This document shows, one piece after another, positions 15,094 to 24,052 of a stretch of 49,012 nt of DNA. Source of the DNA: an uncultured Bacteroidales bacterium. GTDB taxonomy: Bacteria; Bacteroidota; Bacteroidia; Bacteroidales; F082. The notes beneath the pieces are model-generated. The model saw only the letters and a program-made list of their open reading frames with translations. It did no database searches and had not been told where the DNA came from. The position numbers and the translations under genes were made by a program. Every line of letters begins with the position of its first letter. Positions within the stretch are counted from its first letter, which is position 1. The stretch lies in the NCBI GenBank assembly GCA_947303625.1, contig CAMYYV010000008.1, forward strand, positions 1-49,012. Direction: 5' to 3'.

Positions 15094-17175
15094 TTACTTC
15101 ACAACGAACTTCATGGTGTTCTCAAAGCCGTTGGCCTTCACGGTGACGAAGTAGACGCCGCTGCTGAGGCTGCTGGTGTTGAGGGTCGGGGTGTTGACAC
15201 CCGTGTTGATGCTGACGTTCTTGTCCATCACCTTCTGACCCATGAGGTTGTAGACGCTGATGCTCATCTCAGAAGCCTGCGAGGCGTTCACTTCGATGGT
15301 CATCTGGTCGACGACGGGGTTGGGATAGATGCGGGTGGTGGTCACAGGGTTGACAGCGGGAGTCTCACCCACGTTCAGGCCTTCATAGTCCGGCACCACT
15401 TTCTGGGCCCAGATGATGTTGTCGGTGGCATCGGTTTGGTTAGCGTTGTTGCCAATGTAGAAACCGGGTTCTTCGTCAGCTTGATAAGAGAACCAGAATT
15501 CGTTGTTGGTGACATTCTGTGCAGCGCAAGTGGCGACACATTCGTCCATCGAGTGGAGGAAGTCGTCGGCATCTTGCAGCTTCACGTAGTTGTAATAGAC
15601 GTTGCCAGGGATGTCGGTATAGTCGCCAGTGGCGTCGCCGATCACGTAGCCGGGCTCGATGAAGGTGACGTAGACGCTTCTGTATAAGAAGCCGCCAGAA
15701 GACTTTTCACGCGAGGCATCAGGGGATGAGTAACCCACAGCGACGGTGCCTTTGTCGTCGACGGCGATGGCCGGAAGAGTCGAGGCGCCCGAGAAGTACT
15801 GATAGTAGACCTGTTCGCTGAAGATATCGCTATTTTCGATGTCTGCATAGTAATCGTCGGGTTCGATGAAACCGATGAGGTGGTTTTCAGGTTCCCAGTT
15901 GCGGGTGATATAGTCGCTGACTTGTGCGGTAGGCCACCACATGCGGCACACGTTGTGGTCGTTGGGTTCCATCACATAGCCGTCGTCGGGGCAGGTCCAA
16001 GTGGGAGCCACCATGGTGCCCATGGTCTCGTTCCAGTAGAAGATGCCGTCAATAAACTTGGCTTGTTGGATGGTGTAGGAGGTACCAAGTTCAGCGTGGT
16101 AGTAGGAGTGCGAAGACAGAGCGAGGTGCACCATGCCGTCGTTGTCGATGCAGATGGCACCGGTCTCGGGGCCATACATGTTGTTGTCTTCATCGAAAAT
16201 GGAGTTCGGGTCGGTTGCCCAGTCAAGGCCAGCATAAGGGTTGTTCCAGAACTTGATCTTTTCCCAGGTCTCGCCGTTGTCGGTCGACTTGATTACCAGA
16301 CCGTGGCCCATGAGGCCGTCAAGCAGCAGGATGGCCACGTTGTCGCCATTGGCGGCGAGGGCATATTGGTCGGAGCTGTAGACGGTGTATTCCCATTCTT
16401 CGAGGGTGGGCACCATGGTGGTGGTCCAGTTTTCACCATCGGTCGATCTGCTGTAATACAGATAGGTGTCGCCCAGGTTAGGTTCGTCGTCTTGGTCGGC
16501 GGCGAGCACGTGGATGACGTCGTGGTTGGCACCTGAGGTAATCACTCTGGGCCAAGTCATCTCGGCGCTATGGCCTTGGGGTTGAGGCAGGGTGTTGTCA
16601 GGGTTCGGGATGTAGTTGGGGCCTTGCCAGTCGCCTTCACCCTTCTTCTCGCGGGTGTAGTAGGTGATCTTGGTGTTTGAGCTGGTGTGTGACACGACGA
16701 TTTCGCCTTCGGGGCCATACTGGCTGTAGCTCGGCCAGCCGGTCTTCTCGGTTTCGATACGGCCAGGCATGGGTTCGCCGTCGTACTCGTCATAAATGAA
16801 TGCAGTGCCGTCGTAGTAGTCGTAACCGGTACCACGGTCGGTGAGGTTGGCGAGTTGCGACCAGGTGGCCACAACGCCGACGCTACCGTCTTCGAAACGC
16901 CACATGCGGTTGGCGTTGAAGCCGTTCGACTGCAGGTCGTAGTGGGACAGCATGGTAGCCCAGCCTGCATAGTCATCGCCTTTATAGGTGGCGGGGGCGC
17001 CAGCGTTGGGGGCGAAGTTGAGGATTTGGGCATCCAGGGTCTTGCCATAGGAGCGTTGGTGGATGTCGGCGGTGACCTTCTTAACTTGGTCAGCCTTCAT
17101 GCGCTCCATGCCTTTTTGCGCAAAGCCAGTCATGGTGACGGCCAATGCGAGGGTGATGAATAAAACTTTCTTCAT
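15094..17175 (-). CDS. T9SS-secreted Asp-box (sialidase-like propeller) protein, paralogue 2
   Basis: 693 residues with a signal peptide (MKKVLFITLALAVTMTGFAQ), a propeller-like body with Asp-box motifs (STDGENWTTT, STDNGETWEK), and a sorting domain from about residue 616 (IYPNPVVDQ...SGVYFVTV). The body aligns throughout with paralogue 3 (FAPNAGAPATYKGDD; DRGTGYDYYDG; DGEPMPGRIE). The last roughly 105 residues are almost identical to paralogue 3, while the rest is clearly more diverged. Target and activity are unknown. It is likely surface-attached or released and may bind or process glycans. Confidence 0.8.
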   Translation of the reverse strand: MKKVLFITLALAVTMTGFAQKGMERMKADQVKKVTADIHQRSYGKTLDAQILNFAPNAGAPATYKGDDYAGWATMLSHYDLQSNGFNANRMWRFEDGSVGVVATWSQLANLTDRGTGYDYYDGTAFIYDEYDGEPMPGRIETEKTGWPSYSQYGPEGEIVVSHTSSNTKITYYTREKKGEGDWQGPNYIPNPDNTLPQPQGHSAEMTWPRVITSGANHDVIHVLAADQDDEPNLGDTYLYYSRSTDGENWTTTMVPTLEEWEYTVYSSDQYALAANGDNVAILLLDGLMGHGLVIKSTDNGETWEKIKFWNNPYAGLDWATDPNSIFDEDNNMYGPETGAICIDNDGMVHLALSSHSYYHAELGTSYTIQQAKFIDGIFYWNETMGTMVAPTWTCPDDGYVMEPNDHNVCRMWWPTAQVSDYITRNWEPENHLIGFIEPDDYYADIENSDIFSEQVYYQYFSGASTLPAIAVDDKGTVAVGYSSPDASREKSSGGFLYRSVYVTFIEPGYVIGDATGDYTDIPGNVYYNYVKLQDADDFLHSMDECVATCAAQNVTNNEFWFSYQADEEPGFYIGNNANQTDATDNIIWAQKVVPDYEGLNVGETPAVNPVTTTRIYPNPVVDQMTIEVNASQASEMSISVYNLMGQKVMDKNVSINTGVNTPTLNTSSLSSGVYFVTVKANGFENTMKFVVK

Positions 17176-17233
17176 GGTGTTTTGTTTTGAATTAATAATG
17201 AGTGATTGATAGATGATTTCTGTTTTGAGGCTA

Positions 17234-17241
17234 CAAATATA
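17234..17241 (-). promoter_or_regulatory. Bacteroidetes -7 box (TATATTTG) for Asp-box gene 2
   Basis: Minus-strand TATATTTG about 60 nt before the ATG. The surrounding GAGGCTACAAATATAG is shared with the gene 3 promoter (19651-19658), so the leader was duplicated with the gene. Confidence 0.55.
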
Positions 17242-17308
17242 GGCATTTTTTTTGAAGATAGAGGGTAAAATGTCTTTTTTTTGTACAAATTGAATAGCGA
17301 TGTGCCAG

Positions 17309-17440
17309 AGATTCCCTGCGGGAATGGAGTAAAGTCTGCCTATATTATTCGCGGCGGCAAATGAGACTCAACGATTTGTAGGCACCACTTGCCGCCGCGG
17401 TTCAATAAAGATGAAGAATTTCCATTCCCGAAGGGAATCT
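17309..17440. repeat. Nested palindromic intergenic element, family D, copy D1
   Basis: The outer arms (about 20 bp, one mismatch) are AGATTCCCTGCGGGAATGGA and its complement ending at 17440. Each arm is itself a small hairpin (ATTCCC-nnn-GGGAAT). An inner GC arm CGCGGCGGCAA (17350-17360) pairs with TTGCCGCCGCG (17389-17399). The sequence between the arms is variable. Two more copies are at 22662-22792 and 24053-24190. Confidence 0.85.
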
Positions 17441-17474
17441 AACAAAAAAGGAGGCCGAAGCCTCCTTTTTTGTT
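17441..17474 (-). terminator. Terminator of Asp-box gene 3
   Basis: AACAAAAAAGGAGGC-CGAA-GCCTCCTTTTTTGTT, a 15-bp stem with U-runs. It abuts element D1 and lies about 24 nt past the gene 3 stop. Confidence 0.8.
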
Positions 17475-17497
17475 TCAAGTTAGTGTGAGTGTTTTCC

Positions 17498-19588
17498 TTA
17501 CTTCACGATGAACTTCATGGTGTTCTCAAAGCCATTGGCCTTCACGGTGACGAAGTAGACGCCGCTGCTGAGGCTGCTGGTGTTGAGGGTCGGGGTGTTG
17601 ATGCCCGTGTTGATGCTGACGTTCTTGTCCATCACCTTCTGGCCCATGAGGTTGTAGACGCTAATGCTCATCTCAGAAGCCTGCGAGGCGTTCACTTCGA
17701 TGGTCATTTGGTCGACGACGGGGTTGGGATAGATGCGGGTGGTGGTCATGGGGTTGACAGCGGGAGTCTCACCCACGTTCAGGCCTTCGTAGTCCGGCAC
17801 CACTTTCTGGGCCCAGATGATGTTGTCTGAGGGGGTGGACTGGGTTTGAGAATCACCAGTTCTTGCGTTGATGCCCGGAGTGTCATCGGCTTGGTAGGCA
17901 AACCAGAACTCGCTGTTCATGGTGTTAGCAGCCGAGGTGACGTAGATGGCTTCGTCCATCGAGTGGAGGAAGTCGTCGGCATCTTGCAGTTTCACGTATT
18001 GGTAGTAGACGTTGCCCGGGATGTCGGTCCAGTCGCCAGTGGCGTCGCCAATCACGTAGCCAGGCTCGATGAAGGCCACATAAACGCTTCTGTAGTAGTA
18101 GTTGCCTTCGCTGCCTTGGTACTTATCACGATCGGGGTCGAAGGTGGAATAGGCCACGGCGATGGTGCCCTTGTCGTCCACAGAGATGGCGGGATGAATC
18201 GAACTGTTCTGGAAGTAGTTCTTGAACAGAAGGTTGTCGGTTTCCATGTTCTGGTATTCGTCGGTGGGCGGGATGAAGCCGATGAGGTGGTTGTCGGTCT
18301 CCCAGTTGCGGGTGATGTAGTCGCCAGCTTCAGTAGTGGGCCACCACATGCGGAAGCAGTTCATCGGGTCGGACTCAATCACATAACCATCGTCGGGGCA
18401 GGTCCAAGTGGGAGCCACAACGGTGCCAATGTTCTCGTCCCAGTAGAAGATACCGTCGCAGTTGCGGCTGTAGTAGTAGCTATAGGACCAGCCGAGTTCG
18501 TCGTGGGCGCACATGATGCAGGAAATGGCTGCGTGCACCATGCCGTCGTTGTCGATGCAGATGGAGCCGCTTTCAGGAGCGTACATCCTGCGGTCGTCGA
18601 GGTCGCCGCCCCAAAGTGAGGCTTCGTCAGTTGACCAATCCAGATCGCCGAAGGGGTTGTTCCAGATGGTGGTCTTCTCCCAGTTTTCGCCGTTATCGGT
18701 CGACTTGAGCAGATAACCATTGCGCAAGGGGCTGAGGAGCATGATGGCAACCGTGTTGCCGTTGGCAGCCAAGGCATAGTCTTCGGCGCTGTAGCGCAGG
18801 TTCTCATTGTCAGTCAGCAAAGGCATGCGGATGGTCGTCCAGGTTTGGCCGCCGTCGGTCGAACGGTTGTAGTAAAGGTAGCAGTCGGCGGTATTGGCAT
18901 CGTCTTGGTCGGCGGCAACCACGTGGAGAATGCTGTGGTTGGGACCGGAGGCAACGGCTCTCGGCCAGGTCATTTGGCAAGCGGGGGTGCCGAGCTCTTC
19001 CGGGTTCGGGATGTAGTTGGGGCCAATCCAATCGCCTTCACCTCTCTTTTCGCGGTAGTAGTAGCAGACCTTGGTTTCGCTGCTGCCAAAGCCTTGGTGC
19101 GAGAAGACCATTTCGCCGTCGTCGCCATAGTGGCAGTAGCTCGGCCAGCCGGTCTTGTCGGCCTCGATGCGGCCAGGCATGGGCTCACCATCAAATTCGT
19201 CCCAAACGAACGAGGTGCCGTCGTAGTAGTTATAGCCGGTACCACGGTCGGAGTAGCCGGGAGAAGCTTGTCCCCATGTGGCAGTGACGCCGAGGGTGCC
19301 GTCATCGAAGCGGACCATGCGGTTACCCATCATGTTGTTCGATTGGATGTCGTAGTGGGTCATCATGGTGGCCCAGCCGCCGGTGTCATCGCCTCTATAG
19401 GTGGCGGGGGCGCCGGTGTTGGGAGCGAAGCCGGTGACGATGGTCTCTGCGCCAGTCATGGCGGGTTTGCTTAAATCAACCTTAACGCGCATGGGCTTGT
19501 CGGCCTTCACGCGCTGCTGGGCTGCTCTCTGTGCAAAGCCAGTCATACCGACGGCTAATGCGAGGGAAACAAATAAAACTTTCTTCAT
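17498..19588 (-). CDS. T9SS-secreted Asp-box (sialidase-like propeller) protein, paralogue 3
   Basis: 696 residues from the ATG at 19588 (signal peptide MKKVLFVSLALAVGMTGFAQ). The ORF-track start 25 codons earlier would bury the signal peptide. Asp-box motifs include STDGGQTWTT and STDNGENWEK. The type A sorting domain starts near residue 619 and differs from paralogue 2 by only about three residues over the last 105. The body shares FAPNTGAPATYRGDD, DRGTGYNYYDG and DGEPMPGRIE with paralogue 2. Exported and surface-associated by prediction; ligand or substrate unknown. It is the first gene of the three in transcription order. Confidence 0.8.
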   Translation of the reverse strand: MKKVLFVSLALAVGMTGFAQRAAQQRVKADKPMRVKVDLSKPAMTGAETIVTGFAPNTGAPATYRGDDTGGWATMMTHYDIQSNNMMGNRMVRFDDGTLGVTATWGQASPGYSDRGTGYNYYDGTSFVWDEFDGEPMPGRIEADKTGWPSYCHYGDDGEMVFSHQGFGSSETKVCYYYREKRGEGDWIGPNYIPNPEELGTPACQMTWPRAVASGPNHSILHVVAADQDDANTADCYLYYNRSTDGGQTWTTIRMPLLTDNENLRYSAEDYALAANGNTVAIMLLSPLRNGYLLKSTDNGENWEKTTIWNNPFGDLDWSTDEASLWGGDLDDRRMYAPESGSICIDNDGMVHAAISCIMCAHDELGWSYSYYYSRNCDGIFYWDENIGTVVAPTWTCPDDGYVIESDPMNCFRMWWPTTEAGDYITRNWETDNHLIGFIPPTDEYQNMETDNLLFKNYFQNSSIHPAISVDDKGTIAVAYSTFDPDRDKYQGSEGNYYYRSVYVAFIEPGYVIGDATGDWTDIPGNVYYQYVKLQDADDFLHSMDEAIYVTSAANTMNSEFWFAYQADDTPGINARTGDSQTQSTPSDNIIWAQKVVPDYEGLNVGETPAVNPMTTTRIYPNPVVDQMTIEVNASQASEMSISVYNLMGQKVMDKNVSINTGINTPTLNTSSLSSGVYFVTVKANGFENTMKFIVK

Positions 19589-19650
19589 AGTACTTGTTTT
19601 TGAATAAGTTAATAATGAATGATTGATAAATGAATTCGATTTTGAGGCTA

Positions 19651-19658
19651 CAAATATA
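19651..19658 (-). promoter_or_regulatory. Bacteroidetes -7 box (TATATTTG) for Asp-box gene 3
   Basis: Minus-strand TATATTTG in the same GGCTACAAATATAG context as the gene 2 box; about 63 nt before the ATG. Confidence 0.55.
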
Positions 19659-19787
19659 GACATTTTTTGTTTAACAGCATGAAAAATGGCTTTTTTTTAA
19701 AAATTGGGTCTCGCCAAAAAAAATATGTTGCTGTTGTCAGACAAAAAAGGATTATTCATAATTTTACCGCCTCAAACCTGATTCGTT

Positions 19788-22661
19788 ATGAAAAGACTAT
19801 TCCTTCCCTTATTATTGTTAGCCCTCGCCGCCTGCACGCAGGAGCCTAAGGTCGACTACGTCACCGATGCGGCAAAATACGTCGATCCCTTCATCGGCAC
19901 GGGCGGTCACGGCCATACCTTCCCGGGTGCCACGGTGCCCTTCGGCATGGTGCAGTTCAGCCCCGACACCCGCATGAACGACTGGGACGGCTGCTCGGGC
20001 TACCACACCTCCGACAACACCATCCTCGGCTTCAGCACCACCCACCTCAGCGGTACAGGTTGCTCCGACTACGGCGACTTTAGGTTTATGCCGTTCGACA
20101 GCCTTGCTACTTTCCAACACGAGAATGAAGACGCTCAAGCAGGCTACTATTCCGTGCTGTTGGACAATGGCGTCAAGGTGGAACTGACCACGGGCGACCG
20201 CGTGGGCATGATGCGCTGCACCTATCCTAAATCCAGCCCCCAGCGTCTTTTGCTGGATATGCTTCATGGTGTTAACGATGAGGTTGTCTATGAGCAAGAG
20301 GTGAATGCGGAAAATGACCACGCCATCAGCGGCTTCCGCCGCACCCGCGACTGGGCGAACGAGCAATACCTCTATTTCTACGCGGAGTACTCCAAGCCTA
20401 TAGGGCAATTTACGAATACGGAATATACTACCCAGCTTCAGTTTGCGGAAAACGATGAGCCTATCGTCATGCGCATCGCCCTCTCCGCCGTCGACGTGGA
20501 AGGCGCGAAGAACAACCTGAAAGCCGAACTTGCCGACGGTGACTTCGACTTCGATGCCTTGAAGCAGAAGGCCTACGATAAGTGGAATAAGGAACTGCTG
20601 CGCTACGAGGTCAGCGACCCGAACGAATCGAACAAGACGGTGTTCTACACCGCCCTCTACCACTGCATGATTGCCCCCAACCTATACAGCGATGCCGACG
20701 GCCGCTATCGTGCCCACGACCTGAAGGTGTATCAGTCCGAAAGACCTGTCTATACTGTGTTTTCCTTGTGGGACACCTTCCGCAGCCTGCACCCGCTATT
20801 CAGCCTGATGCAACGTGAGCGCACCCTCGACTTCATCAACACCTTTATTAATAAATACGAGACCAACCCGCACCACATGTTGCCCATCTGGGAGCTGGCA
20901 GCCAACGAGACCTACTGCATGATCGGCAACCACGCCATCCCCGTCATCGCTGACGCCTACTTCGCCGGCATCCGCGACTTCGACACTGAGAAGGCTTTGG
21001 AAGCCATGGTGGCAAGCTCAAAGGACGATTTCCGCGGCATGGGTGCCTACATGAAATACGGCTACATCCCGATTGAAGCGGAGGGCGAGGCCACATCCAA
21101 GACCCTAGAATATGCTTATGACGACTGGTGTGTGGCCCGCATGGCTGAAGACATGGGCAAAAAAGACATCGCCGATGAGTTCTATGCCCGTGCACAGGCC
21201 TATAAGAATATCTACAACCCTGAGAACCAGTTCTTCCAAGGTCGTCGCAATGGTGGTTGGATGCGTCCCTTCGACCCCGCGCAGGTCAACTTCACGCTGA
21301 CCGAGGCCAACTCCTACCAGTATGGTTTCTTCGTGCCGCAGGACATCAACGGCCACATCGACCTGATGGGCGGCAGTGACAGCTATGAGGCAAAACTCGA
21401 CGCCCTCTTCAATGCACCCTCCAACCTCACGGGTCGCGAGCAACCCGACATCACGGGCCTCATCGGGCAATACGCCCATGGCAACGAGCCGAGCCACAAT
21501 ACGGTGTATATGTACAATTTCGTCGGCAAGCCGACCAAGACACAAAAATACGTGAAGCAGGTGATGGACGACTTCTACACCGACCGCCGCGACGGCTATT
21601 CGGGCAACGAAGACTGCGGCCAGATGTCGGCCTGGGCGGTGTTCTCGTGCATGGGCTTCTATCCCGCCACACCCGCCTCGGGTTATTATGTGCTGGGTCT
21701 GCCGCGCTTCGAACGCACCCGCCTCACCTTCGAGAATGGCAAGCAGTTTGAGGTAGTCGCCAAGAACCTAAGCGACAAGAACTGCTATGTGCAGTCGGTG
21801 AAGCTGAACGGAAAGCCGTTGGAGCGCAGCTATGTCACCTTTGACGAGGTGCACAATGGCGGCACCTTGGAGTTCACCATGACTGACAAGGCCGATTCGC
21901 CCTGGGCCACCAAACCTGAAAACTGCCCCGTGGCGCGCATCCCTGCCGAGTCCATCGTCATCGTCCCGACCATCAACACCGATTCCGACACCTTCTTCGA
22001 CAGCCTTATGGTTAGCATGAGCCATCCTGTCGAAGGCGTGAAGATCTACTACACCTTGGATGGCACCGAACCAAGCGAGGGCAGTCTGCTCTACGAGCAA
22101 CCCATCTGTCTGAAGCAAAACACCATGGTGCGTGCAGCCGCTTTGCAGGACGGTCGCTGGAGTCAAGTGATTGACGCGCAATATTATCTTATCGACGCCA
22201 ACCGTAGCGTGAAGTTGCAGAACATGTACAACGAGCAATACGAGGCAGGCGGTCTCAAGGCCCTCATCGACCATCTGCGTGGTGGCGAGAACTTCCGCAC
22301 AGGTGCTTGGCAGGGCTACTATGGCGTCGACCTCATCGCCACCGTCGACTTGGGCCAACCTAAGAAGATCAACCGCTTGGCGGGCAGCTTCCTGCAGGAG
22401 GTTTACTCCTGGATTTGGATGCCCACCGAGGTGGAGTATTTCATCAGCAACGACGGCAAGAGCTTCCGCAGCGTGGGTAAGGTGAAGAACACTGTGCCGA
22501 TTGATGCCGACGGCGCCTTCATCCAGGAGATGGAAGTGCGTCCGCGCACTAATGCCCGCTATGTGAAGATGGTGGCCAAGACCATCGGCACCTGCCCCGA
22601 AGGCCATGTCGGCGCCGGTCAGAAGGCCTGGATCTTCTGTGATGAACTGGTGATAGAGTAG
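19788..22661 (+). CDS. GH92 family alpha-mannosidase, lipoprotein, with hexosaminidase-C-like and F5/8-type C-terminal domains
   Basis: 957 residues. A lipobox LAAC at residues 13-16 predicts a surface or periplasmic lipoprotein. The GH92 catalytic part (about 30-715) begins YVDPFIGTGGHGHTFPGA and has HGNEPSHNTVYMY and GNEDCGQMSAW, the conserved active-site and Ca-binding segments of exo-alpha-mannosidases. A CHB/HEX-C-like unit (IYYTLDGTEPS) and an F5/8 type C (discoidin) unit with EVEYFISNDGKSF follow. Likely role: trimming mannose from N-glycans of host or yeast origin. There is no SusC/SusD pair next to it, so it is not in a classical utilisation locus here. Repeat D2 begins directly after the stop. 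Confidence 0.93.
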   Translation: MKRLFLPLLLLALAACTQEPKVDYVTDAAKYVDPFIGTGGHGHTFPGATVPFGMVQFSPDTRMNDWDGCSGYHTSDNTILGFSTTHLSGTGCSDYGDFRFMPFDSLATFQHENEDAQAGYYSVLLDNGVKVELTTGDRVGMMRCTYPKSSPQRLLLDMLHGVNDEVVYEQEVNAENDHAISGFRRTRDWANEQYLYFYAEYSKPIGQFTNTEYTTQLQFAENDEPIVMRIALSAVDVEGAKNNLKAELADGDFDFDALKQKAYDKWNKELLRYEVSDPNESNKTVFYTALYHCMIAPNLYSDADGRYRAHDLKVYQSERPVYTVFSLWDTFRSLHPLFSLMQRERTLDFINTFINKYETNPHHMLPIWELAANETYCMIGNHAIPVIADAYFAGIRDFDTEKALEAMVASSKDDFRGMGAYMKYGYIPIEAEGEATSKTLEYAYDDWCVARMAEDMGKKDIADEFYARAQAYKNIYNPENQFFQGRRNGGWMRPFDPAQVNFTLTEANSYQYGFFVPQDINGHIDLMGGSDSYEAKLDALFNAPSNLTGREQPDITGLIGQYAHGNEPSHNTVYMYNFVGKPTKTQKYVKQVMDDFYTDRRDGYSGNEDCGQMSAWAVFSCMGFYPATPASGYYVLGLPRFERTRLTFENGKQFEVVAKNLSDKNCYVQSVKLNGKPLERSYVTFDEVHNGGTLEFTMTDKADSPWATKPENCPVARIPAESIVIVPTINTDSDTFFDSLMVSMSHPVEGVKIYYTLDGTEPSEGSLLYEQPICLKQNTMVRAAALQDGRWSQVIDAQYYLIDANRSVKLQNMYNEQYEAGGLKALIDHLRGGENFRTGAWQGYYGVDLIATVDLGQPKKINRLAGSFLQEVYSWIWMPTEVEYFISNDGKSFRSVGKVKNTVPIDADGAFIQEMEVRPRTNARYVKMVAKTIGTCPEGHVGAGQKAWIFCDELVIE

Positions 22662-22792
22662 GAGATTCCCCTGCGGGGAATGGAGTGTTGTGCCGTTTTA
22701 TAAAGCGGCGGCCTTTGGATCTTGCGAATAGAAGACACCATAAGCCGCCGCAGAAACAAAGAAACAGAAACTCCATTCCCGAAGGGAATCTC
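22662..22792. repeat. Nested palindromic intergenic element, family D, copy D2
   Basis: The outer arms GAGATTCCCCTGCGGGGAAT (22662 on) and ACTCCATTCCCGAAGGGAATC (to 22792) each self-pair and also pair with each other. The inner GCGGCGGC (about 22705) pairs with GCCGCCGC (about 22744). It starts at the base after the GH92 stop and ends about 40 nt before the phosphofructokinase start. Confidence 0.85.
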
Positions 22793-22833
22793 AAGAATAA
22801 ACTTTGAATCTTTAAATCTTTAAATCAACCTAT

Positions 22834-24051
22834 ATGAAAGAATCAATAGTGATTTTGGCCGGCGGCGGTCCGGCACCTGGAATCAACACGGTGATCAGCA
22901 CCGTGGCCAAGACTTTCCTCAAGGACGGCTATCGCGTCCTCGGTCTCAACGAAGGCTACAAGAACCTCTTCAAGCCCGATCCCGATGTCATCGAAATGGA
23001 CTTCCTCTATGCCGATGCCATCCTCAAACAAGGTGGTTCTGCCTTGAAGATGAGCCGATACAAACCGAAGAACGAGGAGTTCAACACCGAGTTCTTCATC
23101 AAGAACAACATCAAACTGTTGGTCACCATCGGCGGCGACGACACCGCCTCGACGGCCAACCGTATCTCCAAGTTCTTGGCCAGCAGTGGCTTCCCTATCC
23201 AGAATATCCACGTGCCAAAGACCATCGACAACGACCTGCCGTTGCCTGAGGGCAGCCCGACCTTTGGCTACTATTCGGCTAAAGACGCCGCCGTGCATCT
23301 GGTGCAGACCATCTATGAAGATGCTCGCACCAGCGGCAACTGGTTTGTGGTGTCGGCCATGGGCCGTGAGGCGGGTCACCTGGCCTTCGGCATGACGTCG
23401 GCTTGCCACTGCCCGATGGTGGTCATCCCCGAGATGTTCAGCGAGACCGATGTCACCTTCGATGCCATCATCAAGTTGGTGGTGAGCTCCATCGTGAAGC
23501 GCAAGCTGTTGGGTGTCGACTATGGCGTGGCTATCATCAGCGAGGGTGTGTTCCACTTCATGAGCGATGAGGAAATCGAGAAGTCGGGTGTGGCCTTCAC
23601 CTACGACGAACACGGTCATCCTGAGCTGGGCAATGTCAGCAAGGCCCATATTTTCAACCTGCTGCTGCAGCAGCGCCTGAAGGCCTTGGGCATCAATGTG
23701 AAGAGCCGTCCCGTCGAAATCGGCTATGGCATCCGTTGCGTTGAACCTAACGGCTACGACTTGACCTACTGCTCACTGCTGGGTTACGGTGTGAAGAAAT
23801 TGTTTGACAAGGGCGTGAGTGGCGCTATGGTCACCACCAACCCGAAGGGCGAGATCATGCCGCTGTATCTGAAGGATGTGGAAGACGAGAACGGCAAGAT
23901 CAAGCCGCGCTTGGTCAACCTCAACGGCCCGAAGGCTGAGTTGATTTTCAACGAGGGTTTGCAGTACATCGGTCCTGCCGACTATGAAGCAGCCAAAGCC
24001 TATCTGCCGAATCCCGAGGACTACGACTTCAAGAAGATCTTGAAATGGTAA
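22834..24051 (+). CDS. 6-phosphofructokinase, pyrophosphate-dependent type
   Basis: Glycolysis/gluconeogenesis: interconverts fructose 6-phosphate and fructose 1,6-bisphosphate. At 405 residues, with GGDDTAST at 100-107 (Asp103 where ATP enzymes have Gly) and PKTIDNDLP from residue 128 (Lys129), it carries the residue pair that marks PPi-linked enzymes. The catalytic Asp is Asp132. AMGREAGHLAF and the C-terminal RCVEPNGYDL phosphate/sugar-binding segment are present. The phosphoryl donor is inferred from these residues, not proven. It is flanked on both sides by family D repeats. It has a short AT-rich leader without a clear TAnnTTTG box. Confidence 0.92.
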   Translation: MKESIVILAGGGPAPGINTVISTVAKTFLKDGYRVLGLNEGYKNLFKPDPDVIEMDFLYADAILKQGGSALKMSRYKPKNEEFNTEFFIKNNIKLLVTIGGDDTASTANRISKFLASSGFPIQNIHVPKTIDNDLPLPEGSPTFGYYSAKDAAVHLVQTIYEDARTSGNWFVVSAMGREAGHLAFGMTSACHCPMVVIPEMFSETDVTFDAIIKLVVSSIVKRKLLGVDYGVAIISEGVFHFMSDEEIEKSGVAFTYDEHGHPELGNVSKAHIFNLLLQQRLKALGINVKSRPVEIGYGIRCVEPNGYDLTYCSLLGYGVKKLFDKGVSGAMVTTNPKGEIMPLYLKDVEDENGKIKPRLVNLNGPKAELIFNEGLQYIGPADYEAAKAYLPNPEDYDFKKILKW

Positions 24052-24052
24052 T

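Larger units (their letters stand above)
17176..17497. other. Intergenic region between Asp-box genes 2 and 3
   Basis: About 322 nt without a gene. From right to left it contains the gene 3 terminator (17441-17474), the nested palindromic element D1 (17309-17440), and the gene 2 promoter box (17234-17241). No ORF of interest. Confidence 0.7.

Noticed and set aside
13001-19588. Calling the Asp-box proteins active sialidases
   Set aside because: Asp-box motifs mark the fold, but I could not find the FRIP motif, the Arg triad or the Tyr/Glu nucleophile pair.
22834-24051. ATP-dependent 6-phosphofructokinase
   Set aside because: The GGDD and PKTIDND context has Asp103 and Lys129, the residues of PPi-linked enzymes. 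ATP enzymes have Gly at the first position.
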